DNA of 64,000 bases, taken from positions 479,789 through 543,788 of the forward strand of contig NZ_FUXW01000002.1 of the NCBI RefSeq assembly GCF_900167005.1, read 5' to 3'. Source of the stretch: Butyricicoccus pullicaecorum DSM 23266. Its GTDB lineage: Bacteria; Bacillota; Clostridia; Oscillospirales; Butyricicoccaceae. Position 1 is the stretch's first letter. Every line of letters begins with the position of its first letter. The notes below the pieces were generated by a model. The model worked only from the letters and a program-made list of their open reading frames with translations. It did no database searches and had not been told where the DNA came from. Positions 47,081 to 55,332 of this stretch are shown piece by piece. The position numbers and the translations under genes were made by a program.

Positions 47081-47344
47081 ATGCGTAAAGTCGCTGTCAA
47101 GTTCTGTGGCGGCTGCAATCCCGGTTACGACCGCGGTGCCGCTTATCAAAAAATCCGGGAAGCCGTTGCCGACCGCGCGCAGATCTCTCTGCCCGCCGAG
47201 GGTGAGTCCTATGATGCGCTGCTCATTATCCGCGGCTGCACCGGCTGCCCCTATCTCTACGAGGAGATCGACGCAAACGAACGCATTCTTTGCGTCAAAC
47301 AAGATGACATCCCGGAAGTCATTGAAAAAATCCGGAACCTATAA
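47081..47344 (+). CDS. Small CGGC-motif protein of the 4-hydroxybutyrate cluster
   Basis: 87-residue protein of unknown function: VAVKFCGGCNPGYDRGAAY at the start and IIRGCTGCPYLYEE in the middle, two CxxC motifs. GGAGG lies 8 bases before the ATG. It lies between abfD and the CoA-transferase; I recall a small unknown gene at the same place in some other 4-hydroxybutyrate clusters, but could not check. It could bind metal or a cluster for AbfD, or act in redox control; both are guesses. Confidence 0.85.
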   Translation: MRKVAVKFCGGCNPGYDRGAAYQKIREAVADRAQISLPAEGESYDALLIIRGCTGCPYLYEEIDANERILCVKQDDIPEVIEKIRNL

Positions 47345-47372
47345 AGAAATATTTTATTGAGGATGATACTTC

Positions 47373-48929
47373 ATGAAGAAAGTAAGGATTCTGTCTCCCG
47401 ATGAGGCTGCCCTGCTCGTACAGGACGGCGACACGATTGCTACCGGTGGTTTCGTAAGCTGTGCTTGCCCTGAGACCCTGTCCAAGGCGCTCGAAAAGCG
47501 TTTCCTGGAAACCGGTCATCCGAAGGATCTGACCCTGTTCTTTGCTGCTGGTCAGGGCCACCGCGACGGTACCGGCGGCGACCACTACGGTCACGAAGGT
47601 ATGGTTAAGCGCGTTATCGGCGGTCACTGGGATCGTGCTCCCCGTCTGGGCGAGCTGGCGCTGGCAAACAAGATCGAGGCTTACAACCTGCCCCAGGGCG
47701 TTATCTCTCACATGTACCGTGATATCGCCGCTCACAACATCGGCACCATCACCCATGTTGGTCTGAAGACCTTCGCTGATCCCCGCAACGGCGGCGGTAA
47801 GCTCAACGAGTGCACCAAGGAAGATCTGGTTAAGATCGTAAACATCGAAGGTCAGGAGCGCCTGCTGTACAAGGGCTTCCCGATCAACGTCGTTTTCCTG
47901 CGCGCTTCCTACTGCGATGAGTACGGTAACTGCACCGTGCATCGTGAGATCGGCCCCCTCGACGTTACCGCGATGGCACAGGCCTGCAAGAACTCCGGCG
48001 GCCGCGTTATCGTTCAGGTCGAGAAGATCGTTCAGGGCGGTTCGCTCGATCCCAAGCTGGTTGCTATCCCCGGCATCTATGTTGACTCGGTTGTTATCGG
48101 CACCGAGGAAGAGAACATGCAGTGCCTGGGCATGCCGTACGACGGCGCACTGACCGGCGAGTTCCGCATCCCGGTTGATGCAATCCCGCCCATCCCGATG
48201 GACGCGAAGAAGATCATTGCTCGTCGTGCTGCTATGGAGCTTCCGCCCGATGCAATCGTTAACCTGGGCACCGGCGCTCCTGAGAAGATCGCAAACGTTG
48301 CTGCTGAGGAAGGTATCTCGGACAAGATGACCCTGACCGTTGAGGCTGGTTCCATCGCAGGCGTTCCCTACGGCGGCACCCAGTTCGGCGCAGCTGCAAA
48401 CGCTATGTGCATCATCCCCCACAACGTACAGTTCGACTTCTATCAGGGCGGCGGCCTGGATGTCGCTTTCCTCGGTCTGGCTGAGACCGCTCCCAACGGT
48501 GACCTGAACGTTTCCAAGTTCGGTACCCGTCTGGCTGGTGCTGGCGGATTCATCGACATCACCCAGAATGCAAAGAAGGTCGTTTACTGCGGTACCTTCA
48601 CCGCAAAGGGTCTCAAGACCGAGTGCAAGGACGGCAAGCTGGTCATCACCCAGGAAGGTGCAAAGAAGAAGTTCGTCAAGCAGGTTGAGCACATCACCTT
48701 CTCCGGCGATTACGCAAATGAAGTACATCAGCCTGTTCTGTACATCACCGAGCGCGCTGTCTTTGAACTGCGCCCCGAGGGCGTTACCCTCATCGAGATC
48801 GCTCCCGGCATCGACATGCAGACCCAGGTTCTCGATCAGATGGATTTTGTTCCCAAGATTGCTGACGAAGTGAAGCTGATGGATGCCCGCATTTTCCGTG
48901 AGGAAAAGATGGGCCTCGCAAACGACTAA
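47373..48929 (+). CDS. Acyl-CoA:carboxylate CoA-transferase (Pct/YdiF type)
   Basis: 518-residue fused alpha-beta family I CoA-transferase. The alpha half holds GDTIATGGFVSCACPETL; the beta half holds NLGTGAPEKIANVAAEEG and the catalytic Glu324 in TVEAGSIAGVPYGG, equal in position to the active Glu of propionate CoA-transferase. It resembles propionate/acetoacetate CoA-transferases, not the AbfT/Cat2 type usual for 4-hydroxybutyrate. In context it probably moves CoA between acetyl- or butyryl-CoA and 4-hydroxybutyrate. GAGG lies 10 bases before the ATG. Confidence 0.92.
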   Translation: MKKVRILSPDEAALLVQDGDTIATGGFVSCACPETLSKALEKRFLETGHPKDLTLFFAAGQGHRDGTGGDHYGHEGMVKRVIGGHWDRAPRLGELALANKIEAYNLPQGVISHMYRDIAAHNIGTITHVGLKTFADPRNGGGKLNECTKEDLVKIVNIEGQERLLYKGFPINVVFLRASYCDEYGNCTVHREIGPLDVTAMAQACKNSGGRVIVQVEKIVQGGSLDPKLVAIPGIYVDSVVIGTEEENMQCLGMPYDGALTGEFRIPVDAIPPIPMDAKKIIARRAAMELPPDAIVNLGTGAPEKIANVAAEEGISDKMTLTVEAGSIAGVPYGGTQFGAAANAMCIIPHNVQFDFYQGGGLDVAFLGLAETAPNGDLNVSKFGTRLAGAGGFIDITQNAKKVVYCGTFTAKGLKTECKDGKLVITQEGAKKKFVKQVEHITFSGDYANEVHQPVLYITERAVFELRPEGVTLIEIAPGIDMQTQVLDQMDFVPKIADEVKLMDARIFREEKMGLAND

Positions 48930-49077
48930 CAGCAAATTGTTAAATTTTTATCATGTCAAGACCTTTATTTGGTTTTTGCTGGTGAAAATTTGGCGTTTCG
49001 CACGAAAAAATTTTGAGAAATCTTATTTTTTCTCTTCCATTTTACTGAAAAGTTTGATAAAATTATAACGAAGTGAA

Positions 49078-49090
49078 GGGCGGCTCGCCC
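49078..49090 (+). other. Small GC-rich hairpin upstream of thlA
   Basis: GGGCG paired with CGCCC, 3-base loop, in the 234-base gap between the CoA-transferase and thlA. An AT-rich stretch (about 49050-49072, GATAAAATTATAACG) may hold the promoter but no clear -35/-10 pair was found. Confidence 0.35.
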
Positions 49091-49163
49091 GCCCCCTCTA
49101 ATCCATCCTGGCAGCGGCAATTACCTGCCGTTACCTTGCTCGAAACAAAAAGGAGAGTTTCCA

Positions 49164-50351
49164 ATGAACGTGTACATTTGTTCTGCAGCCCGTACTGCTA
49201 TTGGTACTTACGGCGGCACCCTGCGTGACGTGCATTCCTCTGTGCTGGGCACTGCTGCAGCGAAGGCTGCAATCGAGCGCGCTGGCGTTGACAAGGAAGC
49301 CATTGATGAGGTCGTTTTCGGCCAGGTTCTTCAGGGCGGTGTCGGCCAGAACGTAGCCCGTCAGGTTATGGTCGGTGCTGGTCTGCCTCTGACCACCCCC
49401 GCTATGACCCTCAACAAGGTCTGCGCTTCCTCCATGCGTGCCATCTCCCTCGGCTCTCAGATCATCCGTTCCGGCGAGAATCAGCTGATGCTGGTCGGCG
49501 GTTGTGAGTCGATGTCTGGTGCTCCCTACATCTCCCGCAATATGCGTTGGGGCGCTCGCATGAACGATGTCAAGCTGGTAGACATGATGGTTTACGACGG
49601 CGTATTTGACGTGTTCAATCAGTATCACATGGGTATCACCGCTGAGAACGTTGCTGAACAGTACGGCATCACCCGTGAGATGCAGGACCAGATCGGCTAC
49701 GAGTCTCAGATGAAGGCTGCTAAGGCTATCTCCTCCGGTCGCTTCAAGGACGAAATCGTCCCGATTGAGGTCAAGAAGAAGAAGGAAACCATTATTTTCG
49801 ATACCGACGAGCACTGCCGTCCGGGCACCACTCTCGAGGGTCTGGCTAAGCTGCGTCCCGCATTCAAGAAGGACGGCACCGTTACCGCTGGTAACGCTTC
49901 CGGCATCAACGACGCTGGTGCTGCTATGATCATCGCTTCTGAGGACTACGTCCGTGCACACGGCCTCAAGCCTCTGGCAAAGATCCGCTCCTTCGGTTCT
50001 GTTGGCTGCGATCCCTCCATCATGGGTATCGGCCCGATCGAGTCCAGCCGTCAGGCTCTCAAGCGTGCTGGCCTGACCGTTGCTGACCTCGACCTCGTCG
50101 AGTCCAACGAGGCTTTCGCTGCTCAGGCTGCTGCTGTTAACCGTGAGCTCGGCTTCGACATGGATAAGGTTAACGTAAACGGCGGCGCGATCGCTCTGGG
50201 TCACCCGATCGGTGCTGCTGGCTGCCGTATCACCACCACCCTGATCTATGAGATGATCAAGCGTGACGCAACCCTCGGTCTGGCTACCATGTGCATTGGC
50301 GGCGGTATGGGCGAGGCTCTCATCGTTGAGCGCGATGAGCTGTGCAAGTAA
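49164..50351 (+). CDS. thlA: Acetyl-CoA C-acetyltransferase (thiolase)
   Basis: Condenses two acetyl-CoA to acetoacetyl-CoA, first step of the butyrate pathway. Active Cys87 in NKVCASSM, His in GGAIALGHPIGAAG, and second Cys in CIGGGMGEAL. 395 residues, typical biosynthetic thiolase. AAGGAG is upstream of the ATG. Followed by crt and hbd. Confidence 0.97.
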   Translation: MNVYICSAARTAIGTYGGTLRDVHSSVLGTAAAKAAIERAGVDKEAIDEVVFGQVLQGGVGQNVARQVMVGAGLPLTTPAMTLNKVCASSMRAISLGSQIIRSGENQLMLVGGCESMSGAPYISRNMRWGARMNDVKLVDMMVYDGVFDVFNQYHMGITAENVAEQYGITREMQDQIGYESQMKAAKAISSGRFKDEIVPIEVKKKKETIIFDTDEHCRPGTTLEGLAKLRPAFKKDGTVTAGNASGINDAGAAMIIASEDYVRAHGLKPLAKIRSFGSVGCDPSIMGIGPIESSRQALKRAGLTVADLDLVESNEAFAAQAAAVNRELGFDMDKVNVNGGAIALGHPIGAAGCRITTTLIYEMIKRDATLGLATMCIGGGMGEALIVERDELCK

Positions 50352-50379
50352 AATAATTAACTTCCCAATTGTGGCAGTC

Positions 50380-50400
50380 GGGACGGCTTTCCGCCGTCCC
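50380..50400 (+). other. Intercistronic hairpin, thlA-crt
   Basis: GGGACGGC, 5-base loop, GCCGTCCC, then CCCC without a T-run. Suggests mRNA processing or stability control, not termination. Confidence 0.55.
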
Positions 50401-50436
50401 CCCTACCAAAACTGACCTCAAAGGAGATTTTTTATC

Positions 50437-51252
50437 ATGACTGATGTAGTAGTTGAGAAAAAGGGTCATGTTGCCATCGTTAAGATCGAGCACATGAAGG
50501 CCATGAACGCGCTGTCTACCGATATGTACGCACAGCTCGAAGAGGCTTTTGACGAAGTCGGCAAGATGGACGACGTTTACTGTGTCATCCTCACCGGTTC
50601 CTCTACCGTTAACAAGAAGGGCAAGACGGTTAACTCCTTCGTTGCTGGCGCTGACATCGCTCAGATGTCTACCATGACCGTTGCTGAAGGCAAGGCATTC
50701 GGTAACGACTCCAACCGCGTTTGCTGGAAGATCGAGAACTTCAAGCGCCCGGTTATCGCTGCAATCAACGGCTTCTGCCTGGGCGGCGGCTGCGAGCTGG
50801 CTATGTCCTGTGACATCCGTCTGGCTTCCGACAACGCTCTGTTCGGTCAGCCCGAAGTTGGTCTGGGCATCACCCCGGGCTGCGGCGGCACCCAGCGTCT
50901 GGCTCGCCTGATCGGCATGGGCAAGGCGAAGGAACTGCTCTACACCGCTCGCGGCAACTACACCGCACAGGACGCTCTGGCTATGGGCCTGGTCAACTAC
51001 GTTTATCCGCTCGATCAGCTGATGGACGAGGCTATGAAGCTGGCTGAAGAAATCGCAGCACAGGCTCCGATCGCTGTTTCGCTGGTTAAGGAAGCTGTCA
51101 ACGTTGGCATGCAGACCGACCTCAACTCTGCTCTGAAGCTCGAAGGCAACTGCTTCGGCGAGTGCTTCGCAACCGAGGATCAGAAGTACGGCATGGCTTG
51201 GTTCCTGGACAAGAACCGCGACAAGCCCGCTAAGGAGTTCAAGAATAAGTAA
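50437..51252 (+). CDS. crt: 3-hydroxybutyryl-CoA dehydratase (crotonase)
   Basis: Enoyl-CoA hydratase family enzyme forming crotonyl-CoA from 3-hydroxybutyryl-CoA. Oxyanion-hole segments SFVAGADIAQM and NGFCLGGGCELAMSCD, and the two catalytic Glu regions (GGGCELA; FGQPEVGLGITPGCGGTQR). 271 residues, slightly longer than the usual 260. AAAGGAG precedes the ATG. Confidence 0.96.
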   Translation: MTDVVVEKKGHVAIVKIEHMKAMNALSTDMYAQLEEAFDEVGKMDDVYCVILTGSSTVNKKGKTVNSFVAGADIAQMSTMTVAEGKAFGNDSNRVCWKIENFKRPVIAAINGFCLGGGCELAMSCDIRLASDNALFGQPEVGLGITPGCGGTQRLARLIGMGKAKELLYTARGNYTAQDALAMGLVNYVYPLDQLMDEAMKLAEEIAAQAPIAVSLVKEAVNVGMQTDLNSALKLEGNCFGECFATEDQKYGMAWFLDKNRDKPAKEFKNK

Positions 51253-51262
51253 GCGTTCCGGG

Positions 51263-51276
51263 GCCGCTCCGGCGGC
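51263..51276 (+). other. Intercistronic hairpin, crt-hbd
   Basis: GCCGC, TCCG loop, GCGGC. Small GC-rich hairpin in the 70-base gap. Confidence 0.4.
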
Positions 51277-51322
51277 TATTACTTGCGCATTTTGCGCTAA
51301 TTGTTAGAGGAGAGAGAGTAAC

Positions 51323-52216
51323 ATGAAAGTTTGTGTATTCGGCGCCGGCAATATGGGTGCGCGCATCGCAGAAGTTTTCCTGACCCATGATCACGAAGTA
51401 ACTCTGGTCGACATCAAGGACGAGTTCCTTGCTGGCGGCGTAAAGCGCATTGAGGGCGACCTGAATTTCCTGGTTCGCAAGGAAAAGATGACCGCAGAGC
51501 GCGTTGCTGATCTGCTGGGCAACCACCTGAAGACTTCTACCGACCGCAATGTTGCCAGCGATGCTGACTTCGTTATCGAAGTTATCCTGGAAAACATGGA
51601 GCTCAAGAAGGATCTGCTGCGCGATCTGGACAAGATCTGCCCCGAGCACACCATCTTCGCTTCCAACACTTCGGCTCTGTCGATCACCGAGATGGCTGCT
51701 TCCATCCCGCATCGCTCCGATAAGTTCATTGGCTGCCACTTCTTCAACCCGGCTCAGATCATGAAGCTCGTTGAGGTTACCCGCGCTATGCAGACCTCCG
51801 ACGAGTCCTTCAAGTTCGCTTACGATCTGATGACCTCGCTTGACAAAATTCCGGTTGCTGTACACGAAGGCCCTGGCTTCGTTGTAAACCGTATCCTCAT
51901 CCCGATGATGAACGAGGCAATCGGTATCTACGCTGACGGTCTGGCTTCCCCGTCCGACATCGATATCGCTATGCAGAACGGCGCTGGCATGAAGTCCGGC
52001 CCGCTCCATACTGCTGACTTGGTTGGCCACGACGTTAACCTGGCAATCATGGAGACCCTGTACCGCGAGACCGGTGACCCGAAGTATCGTCCCCATCCGC
52101 TGCTCCGCAAGATGGTTCGCGCTGGCTGGCTGGGCCAGAAGACCGGTAAGGGCTTCTTCACCTACGACGGCCCCTTCGGCAAGGAAGTTCCCGGCGGCGA
52201 TCTGACCGTTCGCTAA
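51323..52216 (+). CDS. hbd: 3-hydroxybutyryl-CoA dehydrogenase
   Basis: Reduces acetoacetyl-CoA to 3-hydroxybutyryl-CoA. Rossmann start KVCVFGAGNMGARIAEVFL, catalytic His in GCHFFNPAQIMKLVEV, and EGPGFVVNRILIPMMNEA. 297 residues; usual length is about 282. GAGGAGAGAG precedes the ATG. Last gene of the butyrate island; bcd and etf genes do not follow, and etfA lies 11 kb away on the other strand. Confidence 0.97.
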   Translation: MKVCVFGAGNMGARIAEVFLTHDHEVTLVDIKDEFLAGGVKRIEGDLNFLVRKEKMTAERVADLLGNHLKTSTDRNVASDADFVIEVILENMELKKDLLRDLDKICPEHTIFASNTSALSITEMAASIPHRSDKFIGCHFFNPAQIMKLVEVTRAMQTSDESFKFAYDLMTSLDKIPVAVHEGPGFVVNRILIPMMNEAIGIYADGLASPSDIDIAMQNGAGMKSGPLHTADLVGHDVNLAIMETLYRETGDPKYRPHPLLRKMVRAGWLGQKTGKGFFTYDGPFGKEVPGGDLTVR

Positions 52217-52268
52217 ACCAAAAAACTCTCCATTTCAAACTGTGCTGACTGTGCAGTTTGAAACATAG

Positions 52269-52303
52269 AAAATCCCCTGGTGTAATCACCAGGGGATTTT
52301 TTT
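52269..52303 (+). terminator. Strong terminator after hbd (bidirectional with spmB)
   Basis: AAAATCCCCTGGTG, TAAT loop, CACCAGGGGATTTTTTT: 14-bp stem and T-tract. A second inverted repeat (TTTCAAACTG...CAGTTTGAAA, about 52234-52264) lies just before it. Confidence 0.95.
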
Positions 52304-52306
52304 CGC

Positions 52307-52825
52307 TTAATTTGTGCCAAAGAACAGACGTACAAAAAAGGCAGACGACACAAAGGCGGTCAAATCTCCGATGAGTGCCGCGGGTACTGCGTATCGCGTG
52401 CTCTTGAGTCCCAAACTGCCCGCGTACAGGCTGATGGTGTAAATACTGGCTTCCGATGCCCCCAACATGACCGCTGCCACACGTCCGGCATAACTATCCG
52501 CGCCTGCGCGCTGCATGATATCGGCTCCGAGTGCCAGTCCACCGCCGCCGCTGATCGGTTTTAACAGCACCAGCGGTGCACACGCCTCAGGAATGCCCAG
52601 GCACGAGAAAATCGGACGCATCATCGCGCCAAGCCAATCAATCGCTCCCGACGCGCGCAGCATATAGACCGCAGTCAGCAGTCCAACCATAGTCGGTGCA
52701 ATCGCAGCCGCGGTCTTAGCTCCCTTTTTCGCGCCCTCCAGAAAATTTGAAAATACGTCTACGCCCCGTATCTGTGCATACATTGTCACGCATGCCAGCA
52801 GCGCAGGCACCAGCCATTCTGCCAT
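52307..52825 (-). CDS. spmB: Spore maturation protein B
   Basis: Membrane protein needed for normal spore core dehydration. 172 residues, nucleoside-recognition-domain fold with about four helices and GAKTAAAIAPTMVGLLTAV, ISGGGGLALGADIM, VMLGASEASIYTISLY. AAAGGAG precedes the ATG. Follows spmA by about 100 bases. No DacB gene is attached. Confidence 0.93.
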   Translation of the reverse strand: MAEWLVPALLACVTMYAQIRGVDVFSNFLEGAKKGAKTAAAIAPTMVGLLTAVYMLRASGAIDWLGAMMRPIFSCLGIPEACAPLVLLKPISGGGGLALGADIMQRAGADSYAGRVAAVMLGASEASIYTISLYAGSLGLKSTRYAVPAALIGDLTAFVSSAFFVRLFFGTN

Positions 52826-52929
52826 TTTTTCTCCTTTCCTCCCGGTGTCTCGCGAAAAATCTTACCCTCTCGACCGCGTTCGACAGAACTTTTCCACCCT
52901 TTTATGCGATAATACCGTTGGAAGACCGG

Positions 52930-53526
52930 TCATCTGTCCTGCCTTGGACAATCCGGAAACAATGGCCGCAGGCAGCGCGCCGCAAACAGCGCTGCCGCTA
53001 CCGAGAGTATGGATGCACCCCAAACAGCCGGCATAATGTCAAATGGCGCCTGCGCACCCATCCCGGCACGGAGCGCGGCCACCGTCGTCGGAATCAGCTG
53101 TATGGATGTCGTGTTGAGAATGATGAGCGTCAGCACGCGGTCGGGACTGCCGCGCCGTCCCGCAGTCTCATACAGCCGATCGGCCGCACGCAGCCCCAAC
53201 GGTGTCGCGGCGTTGGACAATCCCAGCACATTCGCCGTGATACTCGCGCCAACCAGCTCCATACTCTCCCGATCGTTCCCGGCTCGCCCAAACAGCGGCC
53301 GCAAGATTGGCCGCAAGATATGTGCGATTCCAGAACCCAACCCGGATGCGGATACCACAGACATAAATCCAGACCAGAACATCATCAGGCCGATCATCTC
53401 AATCAGCAGCTTGATCGCCTGTCCGGCTCCCTGTGCCGCCGCCTGTGAGACCTCCGCCATCCGTCCCGATGCCATTGCTCCAATCCAGGCAATGCATAAA
53501 AACGCTGTCCAGATCTTTGACAGCAC
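52930..53526 (-). CDS. spmA: Spore maturation protein A
   Basis: Membrane partner of SpmB in spore dehydration. 198 residues with IGLMMFWSGFMSVVSASGLG, NVLGLSNAATPLGLRAADRL and LTLIILNTTSIQLIPTTVAAL. GTG start with GGAGG upstream. Divergent from the AbrB-type regulator across a 52-base gap. Confidence 0.93.
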   Translation of the reverse strand: MLSKIWTAFLCIAWIGAMASGRMAEVSQAAAQGAGQAIKLLIEMIGLMMFWSGFMSVVSASGLGSGIAHILRPILRPLFGRAGNDRESMELVGASITANVLGLSNAATPLGLRAADRLYETAGRRGSPDRVLTLIILNTTSIQLIPTTVAALRAGMGAQAPFDIMPAVWGASILSVAAALFAARCLRPLFPDCPRQDR

Positions 53527-53578
53527 TTCGACCGCCTCCTTACTATCCCAGCCCCGTTTTTCAGAGGAGAGTTACAAC

Positions 53579-53827
53579 ATGAATCAGAAATCTAGCGGCA
53601 TCGTCCGCAAAATCGATGATCTCGGGCGTATCGTTCTGCCCGCCGAGATGCGCCGTGCACTCGAACTCAGTGTACAGGATCCTGTCGAAATTCAAGTGCA
53701 AGGGGATCATATCATTCTCAAAAAACATACCTCTGCCTGCGCGTTCTGCGGCGCAGTCGGACAACTTACCACCTTCCGTGGAAAGTATGTCTGTCCCGAC
53801 TGCATCCGCTCACTGCGCTGTCTCTGA
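53579..53827 (+). CDS. AbrB/SpoVT-type transition regulator with C-terminal zinc ribbon
   Basis: 82 residues: swapped-hairpin AbrB DNA-binding domain (SSGIVRKIDDLGRIVLPAEM, DPVEIQVQGDHIILKK) and a four-Cys zinc-binding tail (CAFCGAV and CPDC). This is the clostridial AbrB form. Represses transition-state and sporulation genes in relatives. GAGGAG precedes the ATG. Its 3' end overlaps the 3' end of spoIIID by 18 bases on the other strand. Confidence 0.9.
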   Translation: MNQKSSGIVRKIDDLGRIVLPAEMRRALELSVQDPVEIQVQGDHIILKKHTSACAFCGAVGQLTTFRGKYVCPDCIRSLRCL

Positions 53828-54097
53828 CTCTTTCTGCCGCGTACCCTCTTGGGCTGCGCGGTATTTTTCTTTGGTCGCCATTCCGCCGCGAATGTGCCGT
53901 TCCCGCTTATTTTTCCCCAAAACCTCCTGTACTTCGGTATATAACACGCCGTTGAGCTGACGCAGACGCGCCGTAATATCCTTATGTACCGTCGACTTGC
54001 TGACACCAAACTTCTTCGCCGCCTGCCGCACGGTCGCTCCTTCCTCTACGATGTACTGTCCCAGTCGTATCGCCCGTTCTTCCGGCAAGCCTTTCAT
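53810..54097 (-). CDS. spoIIID: Stage III sporulation transcriptional regulator SpoIIID
   Basis: Mother-cell DNA-binding regulator acting with sigma-E. 95 residues: RAIRLGQYIVEEGATVRQAAK, helix-turn-helix KKFGVSKSTVHKDI, and RERHIRGGMATKEKY near the C-terminus, which matches the Bacillus protein segment by segment. The ATG at 54097 has GGAGGGGACGGAC upstream and is preferred over a codon 7 triplets earlier. Convergent with the AbrB-type gene. Confidence 0.95.
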   Translation of the reverse strand: MKGLPEERAIRLGQYIVEEGATVRQAAKKFGVSKSTVHKDITARLRQLNGVLYTEVQEVLGKNKRERHIRGGMATKEKYRAAQEGTRQKESETAQ

Positions 54098-54263
54098 GTC
54101 CGTCCCCTCCGCATTCAATCTTGTGCTTCCAGCTTATGCGCTTCGTCCTGCTTTTAGGACTGCTTTTTTCTCTGGATTTACATAGTGCGGTCACCTGATT
54201 TATCTCTCGGTCATAGGCTGACTTGAGGCCACGCCTCAAATCCACAGTATTGGAGCGATGACT

Positions 54264-54641
54264 ATGTTCTATGACCCCCTTGCACCCTGCCGTGATGCCG
54301 GGGATGGCTGCAAAACGCCTCCCACCGATGAGGACAACGGCAACCAGAATGGAGGCAACGGAAACAATGAACCTTCTACCCCCGATCTCACCCCGCCGAT
54401 CTCCCCGACACCGCCAGACGATGACCAGGACGAGAATGGGCAGAATGGTACCCTGCCAGTCGATGCAATCGACCCCAGACTTCTTGCGCTCGCAATGGGC
54501 TTCGTCCCCTACCAGTCTTGGGAAACGCCCTATGCGACCGATGTCGCCCTCTCCCGCGGCACCATCTTCCCCGGTCTCGACAAACCCTTCCTCGGCGAAC
54601 GCCCCGTCTTCGATTCGCCGTCTCTCAGATGGGGGGGCTGA
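54264..54641 (+). CDS. cotJA: Spore coat-associated protein CotJA
   Basis: 125 residues: an acidic, Asn/Pro-rich N-terminal part (about 1-65) followed by the CotJA core LALAMGFVPYQSWETPYATD and VALSRGTIFPGLDKPFLGE. The N-terminal extension makes it longer than most CotJA proteins (about 80). ATG at 54264 with GGAG 8 bases upstream. First gene of cotJABC, expressed in the mother cell under sigma-E in relatives. Confidence 0.93.
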   Translation: MFYDPLAPCRDAGDGCKTPPTDEDNGNQNGGNGNNEPSTPDLTPPISPTPPDDDQDENGQNGTLPVDAIDPRLLALAMGFVPYQSWETPYATDVALSRGTIFPGLDKPFLGERPVFDSPSLRWGG

Positions 54642-54645
54642 TCCG

Positions 54646-54900
54646 ATGACCGAACGCCAAAACATGCTGCGCACCGTCCAGATGCACGATTTTGCCCTAC
54701 TTGAAGCCGCAGAATACCTGGACGCTTATCCCCAGAACGCCGATGCACTCGCCTATTTCAAAACCCAGCAGGCACTCTATCAGGCCGCTGTTGATGCCTA
54801 CACCCAGAAATATGGCCCGCTGCAATACAAAAACGGCAAGTATGACAATATGTGGTCTTGGGTCAGCGACCCCTGGCCCTGGGAAGGAGCGGATCAATAA
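54646..54900 (+). CDS. cotJB: Spore coat protein CotJB
   Basis: 84 residues with MHDFALLEAAEYLDAYPQN, ALAYFKTQQALYQAAVDAY and WSWVSDPWPWEG, the CotJB family pattern. A G-rich run (GGGGGG) acts as its ribosome site; four bases after cotJA. Confidence 0.95.
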   Translation: MTERQNMLRTVQMHDFALLEAAEYLDAYPQNADALAYFKTQQALYQAAVDAYTQKYGPLQYKNGKYDNMWSWVSDPWPWEGADQ

Positions 54901-54902
54901 CT

Positions 54903-55319
54903 ATGTGGACTTACGAGAAAAAATTACAGTATCCCGTCAAGATCAAGACCCCCAATCCGGCAATGGCAAAGCTCATCATCACTCAGCTGGGCGGCCCGGA
55001 TGGTGAAATGGGCGCGACTACGCGTTATATGAATCAGCGATATACCATGCCTTATGCCATTGGCAAGGCTGTCCTTACGGATATCGCTACGGAGGAAATG
55101 GCGCACCAGGAGATGATTGCGGCCATTGTTTACCAGTTGACCCGTAATCTCACCCCGGAACAGATCAAGGAAGGCGGCTTTGACGCCTATTTCGTTGACC
55201 ACACAACCGGCATCTACCCGCAGTCCGCGGCTGGCAATCCGTTTAGTGCGGCTGCACTGCAGTCTAAGGGTGACGCGATCACCGATCTGTTTGAAGACCT
55301 TGCAGCAGATGGTGCATGA
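54903..55319 (+). pseudogene. cotJC: CotJC, truncated (manganese-catalase family), 3' end missing
   Basis: Matches the N-terminal 70% of CotJC: MWTYEKKLQYPVKIKTPNPA, GGPDGEMGATTRYMNQRYTM, LTDIATEEMAHQEMIAAIVY (metal ligands) and SKGDAITDLFEDLAA. It then reads ADGA and stops at 138 residues; intact CotJC proteins are about 190 and continue EEKARATY..., which carries further metal ligands. The break at about 55308 lies 14 bases before the end of a convergent recombinase gene. Either inactive, or rejoined by excision during sporulation. Two bases after cotJB. Confidence 0.88.
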
Positions 55320-55332
55320 TCTGACGTACAAC

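Noticed and set aside
47319..48935. Minus-strand frame of 538 codons opposite the CoA-transferase
   Set aside because: Created by the strong codon bias of the real gene; no recognisable domain. The same applies to frames at 45500-46876 and 49131-50204.
53009..53578. Long AbrB-type frame starting at 53009
   Set aside because: The first 190 codons are the shadow of spmA; the real start is the ATG at 53579 with GAGGAG.
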